Positions 57,800 through 64,000 of a stretch of 64,000 nucleotides of DNA are shown one piece after another; position 1 is the first letter of the stretch; each line of letters opens with the position of its first letter. The notes below the pieces were generated by a model. The model saw only the letters and a program-made list of their open reading frames with translations, made no database searches and was not told the DNA's origin. Source of the DNA: an uncultured SAR86 cluster bacterium (GTDB taxonomy: Bacteria; Pseudomonadota; Gammaproteobacteria; Magnimaribacterales; Magnimaribacteraceae); NCBI GenBank assembly GCA_902517565.1, contig CABYCU010000001.1:62001-126000 (forward strand), given 5' to 3'. A program made the translations under genes and the position numbers.

Positions 57800-58799
57800 T
57801 ATTTATACCTTCCATTTGATCATAACCATAAATTAAATTGTAACACTCCATGGCTTGCCCAGCAGCCCCCTTCACCAGATTATCAATAGCAGAAATAACT
57901 ACCATTTGGTTTTCTATTGCAGAAGGATAAATCCCTATTTGGCAGTCATTCGTTTCAGAAACTTTCAAAATTTCCGGAATTTCATCATCCTGCATTAAAC
58001 ACACATTAGGAGAGTCTTGGTAGAACTGATTGTAGAGATCTAAAAGATTATCTTCAGGCGTATCTTGAAAATTTATATATATAGTTGCGTATATTCCTCT
58101 CATTGCAGGTATTAAATGAGGCAAGAAATTAATCCTCAAAGAAGAGCCATAAATTTCTTCTAAAATTTGTTCAATCTCTGGTAGATGTCTATGTCCAGAT
58201 GTCGCATAAGCTTTAAAGTTTTCTTTTATGTCATCTTTTAGAGTATTTTCTACAGAACTCCTACCTGCACCACTAATGCCTGATTTAGCATCAATTGTAA
58301 TTGACTCAATATTAGTAATATTTTTTATTATAGGGGCTAAACCTAAGATAGAAGCTGTTGGGTAGCAACCAGGAACAGCTATTAAGCTGGCAGTTTTAAT
58401 GAGATCCGCATAAAGTTCAGTGAGGCCATAAACTGCACCCTCAAGGTTGAGCAAATCTTGATGATCTGTGCCATACCATTTCTTCCATACTTCTGAATTC
58501 TTAATTCTAAAATCTGCAGAGAGGTCAATGACTTTTATGCCTTTTTCAAGGAAACTCTTTGCTTTATTCATCGATATACCATGAGGTGTTGCAAAGAAAA
58601 TCACATCGCATTCATAGAAGACATTGTCATCGGGATCTACAAAAGTTATGTTAGTCCCCTCTACAAGATTTGAAGTTGTCTGACCTTTGAGTTCTCTAGA
58701 ACTCACGGCTAATATAGAAGAATAACTATGTGAATCTAAAAAACGAATCAGTTCTTCACCTGCAAAACCTGAAGCACCTATGATTCCTACATTTTTCAT
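57792..58799 (-). CDS. argC: N-acetyl-gamma-glutamyl-phosphate reductase
   Basis: Third step of arginine synthesis, NADPH-dependent. [19 protein letters not shown] is the nucleotide loop, [11 protein letters not shown] carries the catalytic cysteine and [11 protein letters not shown] the catalytic histidine region. Length 335 is normal. A likely promoter lies 35-65 bases upstream. The preceding step, argB, is encoded elsewhere in the window. Confidence 0.97.
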   Translation of the reverse strand: MKNVGIIGASGFAGEELIRFLDSHSYSSILAVSSRELKGQTTSNLVEGTNITFVDPDDNVFYECDVIFFATPHGISMNKAKSFLEKGIKVIDLSADFRIKNSEVWKKWYGTDHQDLLNLEGAVYGLTELYADLIKTASLIAVPGCYPTASILGLAPIIKNITNIESITIDAKSGISGAGRSSVENTLKDDIKENFKAYATSGHRHLPEIEQILEEIYGSSLRINFLPHLIPAMRGIYATIYINFQDTPEDNLLDLYNQFYQDSPNVCLMQDDEIPEILKVSETNDCQIGIYPSAIENQMVVISAIDNLVKGAAGQAMECYNLIYGYDQMEGINNG

Positions 58800-58834
58800 T
58801 TCTTTAATCTAACTCTATTAATTTGAGGGCGCGG

Positions 58835-58863
58835 ATTATATATTCTTGATGATGGACTATCCA
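58835..58863 (-). promoter_or_regulatory. Possible argC-erpA promoter
   Basis: On the minus strand TGGATA, 17 bases, TATAAT, then CCGCGCCC. The -10 box is perfect and the -35 box matches 4 of 6. The GC-rich discriminator again suggests stringent control. The spacing to argC (about 36 bases) fits. Sequence match only. Confidence 0.5.
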
Positions 58864-58866
58864 GCT

Positions 58867-59307
58867 TCAGTTTTTTAAATAAACATTTAGTAGTAGTCTT
58901 TCCCAAGAAGATATATCGGATAAAAGCAAACCTTTTGAAGCAAAAGACTCTGATTCTTGCAATAAACCTTGTTTATAGCGCAAATGAGCAAGCCTCAAAT
59001 ACAAAGCTCCATCTTGCTTGGTAATCCTATAAGCCCTTTCTAATTCCGAATTAGCTTGAAGAAATTTTTGCTTTATTAGGAGGTCATCTGCACTAATTAG
59101 TATCCTTTGCACAGAAGGGCTTTGAGCATTTATTTTTAAAATTTCTTCTTCTAAAAATTCTTCATTAGCAACAAGCAATTCAACAGTTTTCGAAAAATTG
59201 TCTACGGGAACGGAATAATTAGATATATCTCTGGGACTTTGACTGGAAGCACATGACCAGATATTTATAAAAATAAATACAATTATGGTTATTCTTGTGA
59301 ATCTCAA
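58867..59307 (-). CDS. TPR lipoprotein next to PBP1B, LpoP-like
   Basis: A 146-residue protein with a lipoprotein signal (IWSC lipobox, Cys19) and a C-terminal part that reads as about three TPR-like helix pairs: LLIKQKFLQANSELERAYRITKQDGALYLRLAHLRYKQGLLQESESFASKGL. Its start overlaps the mrcB (PBP1B) stop by 4 bases. In Pseudomonas the PBP1B activator LpoP is a small TPR outer-membrane lipoprotein encoded next to the PBP1B gene, and the size, lipobox, TPR and coupling here match that. A role as PBP1B activator is therefore an inference from known biology. A generic TPR lipoprotein remains possible. Confidence 0.75.
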   Translation of the reverse strand: MRFTRITIIVFIFINIWSCASSQSPRDISNYSVPVDNFSKTVELLVANEEFLEEEILKINAQSPSVQRILISADDLLIKQKFLQANSELERAYRITKQDGALYLRLAHLRYKQGLLQESESFASKGLLLSDISSWERLLLNVYLKN

Positions 59308-61601
59308 CCTTGACCTCTTTCGAACACTTTTCTTAGTTTATCAAGCGCTCCCGAATTAGCTCTATCAAGCTTATTGGCACACTTTCTTCTGACACTAGGA
59401 ATTGTCTTAGGTTCAGTGCCTTTTATAAAAGGAACAAGTAGAGAATTTTTACATTTTTTTCCACTTAGTAATCCATCTCTCATGTCAGTCCAAACATATT
59501 CTATACGAGGTAGAGTATTCTTATTGCTCTTCACTGGGTTTATTGCATTTATATAATTTTTCCATACTTGAAATGCTCCAGTTCTTCCCGTGAGAGGTGT
59601 AGGCCTGTTATCATCAAAACCTAACCAAACTAAAACTAATAACTCTCCTGCAAAACCAACAAACCAGCTATCCCTTTGGTCATCAGATGTCCCTGTTTTT
59701 CCACCGGCATTCCATGACTCGATTTTGTCTAATGGATAACCTCTAGCAGTTCCTCTAATAAAAGTCTGTTGCATTGCAAATTTTAATAAAGCTACAGGTT
59801 CTGGACGTATCCTTTGTTCAATACTATAAGGGTAAGAGAATTCTAACTGACCTTTGGTATCTTTTATTTGTCTAATGGACCGTAAGGGAGTGTAAAAACC
59901 ATCAGCAGCAATAGTCTGATAGGCTTGTATCGCCTCATAAGGTGATAGCTCAAATGATCCTATAAACATAGAAGGATATTTTGGAACAGCTTTTTGTATA
60001 CCTAGATTCAAAAACATTTTCTCAACACTTTCAAACCCTATCTTTAAACCAAGTCTAGCGGAAGCAATGTTATAGGACTGCCATAGAGCAATATGAAGAG
60101 GGATCTCTCCATGAAACTTTTTATCAAAATTATCAGGCTCCCAAACTTTGCCCCCACTAACTAGACTTAATTCTGAATCATCTAAAATCGTTGTCAGGTT
60201 ATATTCATTGTATTTATCCAAGGCAGTAAGATAAATAAAAGGTTTTACGAGCGAACCAATTGGTCTAATGGCATTTATGGATCTATTAAATCCAAAACTT
60301 GAAGGAGATGTGCTGCCAACCACAGATTTTATTTCGCCGTTAGTTATATCAACTGCAATAGCTGAGCCTTCAAGATCATTTAATTGGGTGCCGTATTTCT
60401 TTATTAACTGCTCTTTAGTTTCTCTTATGCTGTTTTCAAGCGACTCTTGAAGCACAGGATCGATATTAGTTTCAATTGCCAATCCCGTAGTTCTTAATTC
60501 TTCTTCATCAAAGTTTTTCTGAAGTTCTAATCTAACGAGGTCATGAAAAGCGGGATATCTTGTTTCGGTTTTATAGTTAGGTGCAGATAAACCTAATGGT
60601 TTATTTTTCAAGCTCTCAAAATTAGAATCATCTATTTTATTACTTCTATTAAGGACCTTTAAAACTAGGTTCCTTCTAGCGGTTGCATTAATTGGATTCC
60701 TTCTAGGATTATACATAGAGGGTCCTTTTAGCATTCCAACCAACATAGCAATCTGATCTGTTGAGAGATTCTTGATTGATGTCCCAAAGAAATGCTGTGC
60801 CCCCATTCCAAAGCCATGGATAGCACGTTTACCAGATTGGGCTAAAAAGACATCATTTATATATGCCAAAAGAATTTCTTCTTTAGAATAATGGTACTCT
60901 ATAAGCAAGGAGGCTATAGCCTCCATAACTTTTCTTCTAATTGTTTGTTCAGATGAAAAAAAAAGGCTTTTAGCTAGTTGCTGAGTAATAGTACTTCCAC
61001 CCTGCTCTACCTCACCTGCTTGAATATTTTTTAGGAATGCTCTTGAAATAGATTTTGGAGAAACTCCGTAATGATTAAAGAAATTTTGATCCTCAACTGT
61101 AAGAATTGTATCTATCAGAATCTGGGGAACTTCTGGCCAGTTTAATAGCACACGATCCTCCATATGTGCTGGGTACATACCTCCTATAACGATAGGCTCT
61201 AATTTAATTAAATCCTCAGCAATACCCAATTGATTGCTGATCTTTTTTATTTGGGACTGCTCAAATTCAACATCAAAAATACCAGAGCGTTGATCTTGAT
61301 AACCTCGCAAAAATATTCTTAGACTGTTATTTGATAGGTAAAATTGTCCAGGTCTATCCGGATTACTAACTCTTTCATATGAAAGCATTTCCAGTTCTCT
61401 TGTTAAATTGTCTTGATTAAGTTTCAGCCCTTCAGCTAATTCCATAGGCCTGGAATAGACCTTTGCTGGGATGGTCCAGAGAACTCCATCAAGTTTTGCT
61501 GTAACTCTATAGTCAATTACTGCTACAACTGCTGATAAGAAGATAAGGATTATTATTGAGATAGATCCAATAAGAAACCCAATTGTTAGCTTAAACTTCA
61601 T
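59304..61601 (-). CDS. mrcB: Penicillin-binding protein 1B (class A)
   Basis: Bifunctional peptidoglycan synthase. One N-terminal membrane helix (about 8-28), a UB2H-like region (about 60-150), GT51 with VEDQNFFNHYGVSPKSI and QGGSTITQQLAKSLF, and a transpeptidase domain with SLVK (SxxK), SYN (SxN) and KTGTSDD (KTG). Length 765. The UB2H region is the part that lipoprotein activators bind in E. coli. It is coupled to the LpoP-like gene. Divergent from the PfkB gene by 65 bases. Confidence 0.95.
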   Translation of the reverse strand: MKFKLTIGFLIGSISIIILIFLSAVVAVIDYRVTAKLDGVLWTIPAKVYSRPMELAEGLKLNQDNLTRELEMLSYERVSNPDRPGQFYLSNNSLRIFLRGYQDQRSGIFDVEFEQSQIKKISNQLGIAEDLIKLEPIVIGGMYPAHMEDRVLLNWPEVPQILIDTILTVEDQNFFNHYGVSPKSISRAFLKNIQAGEVEQGGSTITQQLAKSLFFSSEQTIRRKVMEAIASLLIEYHYSKEEILLAYINDVFLAQSGKRAIHGFGMGAQHFFGTSIKNLSTDQIAMLVGMLKGPSMYNPRRNPINATARRNLVLKVLNRSNKIDDSNFESLKNKPLGLSAPNYKTETRYPAFHDLVRLELQKNFDEEELRTTGLAIETNIDPVLQESLENSIRETKEQLIKKYGTQLNDLEGSAIAVDITNGEIKSVVGSTSPSSFGFNRSINAIRPIGSLVKPFIYLTALDKYNEYNLTTILDDSELSLVSGGKVWEPDNFDKKFHGEIPLHIALWQSYNIASARLGLKIGFESVEKMFLNLGIQKAVPKYPSMFIGSFELSPYEAIQAYQTIAADGFYTPLRSIRQIKDTKGQLEFSYPYSIEQRIRPEPVALLKFAMQQTFIRGTARGYPLDKIESWNAGGKTGTSDDQRDSWFVGFAGELLVLVWLGFDDNRPTPLTGRTGAFQVWKNYINAINPVKSNKNTLPRIEYVWTDMRDGLLSGKKCKNSLLVPFIKGTEPKTIPSVRRKCANKLDRANSGALDKLRKVFERGQG

Positions 61602-61666
61602 TATTTACTTGATTAGTTTCTCCTTTTCGCACAGTCTACGTTTTTTAGAATTTTTTGGGTAATTAA

Positions 61667-62674
61667 ATGGAATATGACATATGCAGTATCGGAAGTGCTT
61701 TAGTAGATTTAACTTTTAAGATCGATGAAGAATTTACCAGAAGAAATGAACAAAAAGGTATTGTCAAAGGGGGTATGACATTAATAGAAAAAGATGAACA
61801 AGATGATCTGGTAGAGGAATTAATACGATCTGGAAAAATACCAGATAGGGCCTGCGGTGGTTCTGCAACCAACTCAGTAGTTGCTGCTTCTCTTTTTGGA
61901 TCAAGTTGTTTCATGTCCTGTATTGTGGGAGATGATGATAATGGTAAATTTTATCTAAAAGACCTGTCTACGAATGGTATTGAACATAATTCAAGTCCAA
62001 TTTATTCTGAAACTCCCTCTGGTCAATGTCTTGTAATGGTTTCTGATGATGCGGAAAGAACAATGTGCACTAATCTTGGAATAAACAATGAATTTTCTCC
62101 AAATAATATCGATGAGGAAATAATTAAAAATTCTAACTATCTTTTTCTTGAAGGTTACCTTATTGCTTCACCAGAAGGCTTTGATTCATTTAAAAAAGCT
62201 TTTAATCTTGCCAAAGAACATGATGTGAAAGTTGCCCTATCTCTTTCAGATATTTTTATTGTCAGTACTTTTAAAGAAGAGTTGAAAGAGTTAATTGCAA
62301 CGAGTTGTGATCTAATCTTTTGTAATGAAGGTGAGGCTTCTGAGTTTGCCAACTCAAATGCTAAGGACGATATATTCAAATTTTTTAAAGGCTATACTCC
62401 TAATCTTTTAATTACCCAAGGATCGCGGGGTTGTATTGGTTACGATCAAGAGAATCTCATTGATATTCCTGGAATAAAAGTAAATGCCATTGATACCAAT
62501 GGAGCTGGAGATATGTTTGCCGGATCTGTTCTTAACTCTTTAAATCAATTAAAAAATTTAAAACAATCAGCTGAGTTTGGATGCTTTGCTGCGTCGAAAA
62601 TAGTACAAAGTTTTGGTCCGAGACTAACGCAAGAAGAATATGCGGAAATTAAAGAAAATTTTTCTAGCTATTGA
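61667..62674 (+). CDS. PfkB-family sugar/nucleoside kinase
   Basis: Ribokinase-fold enzyme, 335 residues. CSIGSALVDL and CGGSATNSVVAASLFG form the N-terminal substrate region, and NGAGDMFAGSVLN carries the catalytic Asp (GAGD). It is most like bacterial adenosine-kinase-like PfkB proteins, but the exact sugar or nucleoside cannot be read. A single gene between mrcB and dksA; the gap to dksA is 59 bases. Confidence is high for the fold, low for the substrate. Confidence 0.85.
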   Translation: MEYDICSIGSALVDLTFKIDEEFTRRNEQKGIVKGGMTLIEKDEQDDLVEELIRSGKIPDRACGGSATNSVVAASLFGSSCFMSCIVGDDDNGKFYLKDLSTNGIEHNSSPIYSETPSGQCLVMVSDDAERTMCTNLGINNEFSPNNIDEEIIKNSNYLFLEGYLIASPEGFDSFKKAFNLAKEHDVKVALSLSDIFIVSTFKEELKELIATSCDLIFCNEGEASEFANSNAKDDIFKFFKGYTPNLLITQGSRGCIGYDQENLIDIPGIKVNAIDTNGAGDMFAGSVLNSLNQLKNLKQSAEFGCFAASKIVQSFGPRLTQEEYAEIKENFSSY

Positions 62675-62733
62675 AAAATTATTCTGCTAAATTGCTGCGC
62701 CTTCAAGGTTAAACAATACATAAATATTAAAAA

Positions 62734-63339
62734 ATGCCTGCTAAAAAAACCGTAAAGAAAGTAATAAATAAGAAAACTCCTGCTAAAAAAGCAGCAGTCA
62801 AGAAGGCCCCTGCTAAGAAAGCAGCAGTCAAGAAGGCCCCTGCTAAGAAAGCAGCAGTTAAGAAGGTCATAGCTAAAAAGACTCCTGCAAAGAAATTAAA
62901 AAAACAAGATAAGTATGAAGAAGCACAATTCTTAGCTTCCATTAAGCCTTATGTTCTTAAAAAGAACGAAAAATATATGAATGCTAAGCAGCAGAAACAT
63001 TTTCAGGATATCTTGGGAAGCTGGAAAGACCAGCTACAATTAGAACAAGATCGAACTGCGGATAAAATACAAAAGAATGTAAGTCATTTCCCTGATGAAT
63101 CTGATAGAGCTACACATGAGGAAGAATTTACTTTAGAACTCAGAACAAGGGAAAGAGAAAGAAAGCTACTGTCAAAAATTAATGAATCGATTGATGATCT
63201 GAAATCTGATGATTATGGATATTGCGCATCTTGTGGAATAGAAATTGGAATAAGAAGACTGGAAGCTAGACCAACAGCGACCAGATGCATAGACTGTAAA
63301 ACTATAGAAGAGATTCATGAAAGGCAACAATATGGCTAA
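62734..63339 (+). CDS. dksA: RNA polymerase-binding factor DksA with histone-H1-like tail
   Basis: DksA binds the RNA polymerase secondary channel and, with ppGpp, shuts down rRNA promoters. The core is intact: coiled-coil tip FPDESDRATHEEEF with the two aspartates, and a zinc finger CASCGIEIG...CIDC with all four cysteines. Unlike ordinary DksA (about 150 residues), it begins with some 55 residues of Lys/Ala-rich repeats (KKAAVKKAPA type), like histone H1 tails and bacterial H1-like proteins. The total is 201. The tail begins at the ATG and no later start would remove it while keeping the whole core. It precedes pcnB, as in other gammaproteobacteria. Confidence 0.93.
   Translation: MPAKKTVKKVINKKTPAKKAAVKKAPAKKAAVKKAPAKKAAVKKVIAKKTPAKKLKKQDKYEEAQFLASIKPYVLKKNEKYMNAKQQKHFQDILGSWKDQLQLEQDRTADKIQKNVSHFPDESDRATHEEEFTLELRTRERERKLLSKINESIDDLKSDDYGYCASCGIEIGIRRLEARPTATRCIDCKTIEEIHERQQYG
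62791..62880 (+). repeat. 30-base tandem repeat in the dksA tail
   Basis: Bases 62791-62820 and 62821-62850 are two identical 30-base units; 62851-62880 is a degenerate third. Each codes for AAVKKAPAKK-type residues. Since the unit is a multiple of three, copy changes would alter tail length but not frame. Its minus-strand frames are artefacts. Confidence 0.92.
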
Positions 63340-63345
63340 ATTGTT

Positions 63346-64000
63346 TTGGTTTTAGGCCAATACGGTAAACGCTCAGAGATCTTAAAGATCTCTAATCATC
63401 ATATAAAAAAGGAAAGCATAGATAAGGATGCACAATCTGTTATCTATAAGCTCCATGAGGGTGGTTTTGAGGCCTTTATTGTTGGAGGTTTCGTCAGAGA
63501 TTCCTTACTAGGCCTCAAGCCAAAAGATTGTGATGTTGTTACAAATGCAACTCCTGAAGAAATCAAAAATATAGTTCCCAGAACAAGAATTATTGGGCGA
63601 CGATTTAAAATAGTTCATGCAAGGTCAGGAAGAAATATAACGGAGATATCTACCTTCAGATCTTCTGACCAAAAGGCTACTAAGAAATCAAGTAAAGGGA
63701 TATTACTAAGAGACAATAATTACGGAACTATAGAAGATGATGCCTTTAGGAGAGACTTTACAATCAACTCCTTGTACTTAAACCTAAAGAATATGGAGAT
63801 AATAGACTTTGTTGGTGGTTTCAAAGACTTAAGACATAAAATACTTAGGTCTATTGGGGATAGCGGTCAAAGGTTTAGAGAAGATCCGGTTAGGATACTA
63901 AGAGCAATTAGATTTAAATCAAAATTGGGTCTAACTTTAGAAAATAAACTTGAAAAGGATATAACTAAGCTTTCTTATTTGTTGTCAGAAATATCCTCCG
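63346..64000 (+). CDS. pcnB: Poly(A) polymerase I, 3' end cut off by the window
   Basis: Adds poly(A) tails that mark RNAs for decay. Visible: FIVGGFVRDSLLGLKPKDCDVVTNATPEEI, with the catalytic Asp-x-Asp pair, IIGRRFKIVHA, DAFRRDFTINSLYLN, and EDPVRILRAIRFKSKLG. The reading frame follows straight on from the dksA stop and has no ATG or GTG before the catalytic domain. The only candidates are TTG at 63346 (used here) and ATT at 63340, which touches the dksA stop. E. coli pcnB is known to start at AUU. The remaining 3' part lies past the end of the window. Confidence 0.88.
   Translation, partial: MVLGQYGKRSEILKISNHHIKKESIDKDAQSVIYKLHEGGFEAFIVGGFVRDSLLGLKPKDCDVVTNATPEEIKNIVPRTRIIGRRFKIVHARSGRNITEISTFRSSDQKATKKSSKGILLRDNNYGTIEDDAFRRDFTINSLYLNLKNMEIIDFVGGFKDLRHKILRSIGDSGQRFREDPVRILRAIRFKSKLGLTLENKLEKDITKLSYLLSEISS

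Noticed and set aside
62727-62942. Minus-strand frame of 71 codons rich in Phe, Ala and Leu
   Set aside because: It is the mirror of the Lys/Ala repeats at the start of dksA and has no independent support.

Overview
The window reads as the chromosome of an AT-rich, small-genome gammaproteobacterium. The gene orders are classic for the class: miaA-hflX-hflK-hflC-hisZ-purA, ilvE-waaF-waaG-waaP, algC-argB-slmA, mrcA/aroK-aroB-gltB-gltD, tyrS/mepM-anmK/erpA-argC, and dksA-pcnB. Low GC, very short or overlapping gene junctions, two ammonium transporters and many losses from conserved neighbourhoods suggest a streamlined marine lineage such as SAR86. That assignment is an inference; the 16S gene in the window would settle it. 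I see no prophage, insertion sequence, CRISPR array or tRNA gene.

Layout, left to right. (1) 28-6909, minus strand: miaA, hflX, hflK, hflC, hisZ, purA and a small exported protein, tightly packed; the hfq gene usually found between miaA and hflX is missing. (2) 6934-10793: two complete glnK-amtB operons, each behind a good sigma-54 promoter, each with a terminator, separated by a 59-codon helix-turn-helix gene. (3) 10887-23767: lipopolysaccharide core genes. waaA, hldD, an LpxL/LpxM-type acyltransferase and hldE come first, then one long minus-strand run ilvE-waaF-waaG-(double kinase)-GT4 glycosyltransferase-methyltransferase-toroid protein. The kinase is two WaaP-like domains in one chain, and waaC is absent from its usual slot. 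(4) 23857-36766: algC, argB, slmA, mrcA (PBP1A), aroK, aroB and both glutamate synthase subunits. Together with (2) this covers ammonium uptake, its sensing and its assimilation. (5) 36801-48650, the more accessory part: tesB, a crotonase, cysE, a CobS/CobT pair without CobN, a tandem pair of diiron (DEXRH) proteins, a surface S8 protease lipoprotein with a Thr-Pro tract, a VOC protein, and a type II pantothenate kinase.

(6) 48631-53804: one rRNA operon (16S-23S-5S, minus strand). It has a GC-rich-discriminator promoter, processing stems around 16S and 23S, a spacer without tRNA genes, and a terminator lying inside the last codons of the pantothenate kinase gene. (7) 53819-64000: tyrS, mepM, anmK, erpA, argC, a TPR lipoprotein coupled to mrcB (PBP1B) that resembles the PBP1B activator LpoP, a PfkB sugar/nucleoside kinase, dksA with a histone-H1-like lysine/alanine tail, and the start of pcnB, which has no ATG or GTG start codon.

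Points most worth following: the fused LPS kinase and the three-gene tail of that operon, the LpoP-like gene, the DksA tail, the tandem diiron pair, orphan CobST, the type II PanK and the missing hfq. None of these is proven to be a new system; the diiron pair and the GT4-methyltransferase-toroid module are the parts whose function I cannot name.
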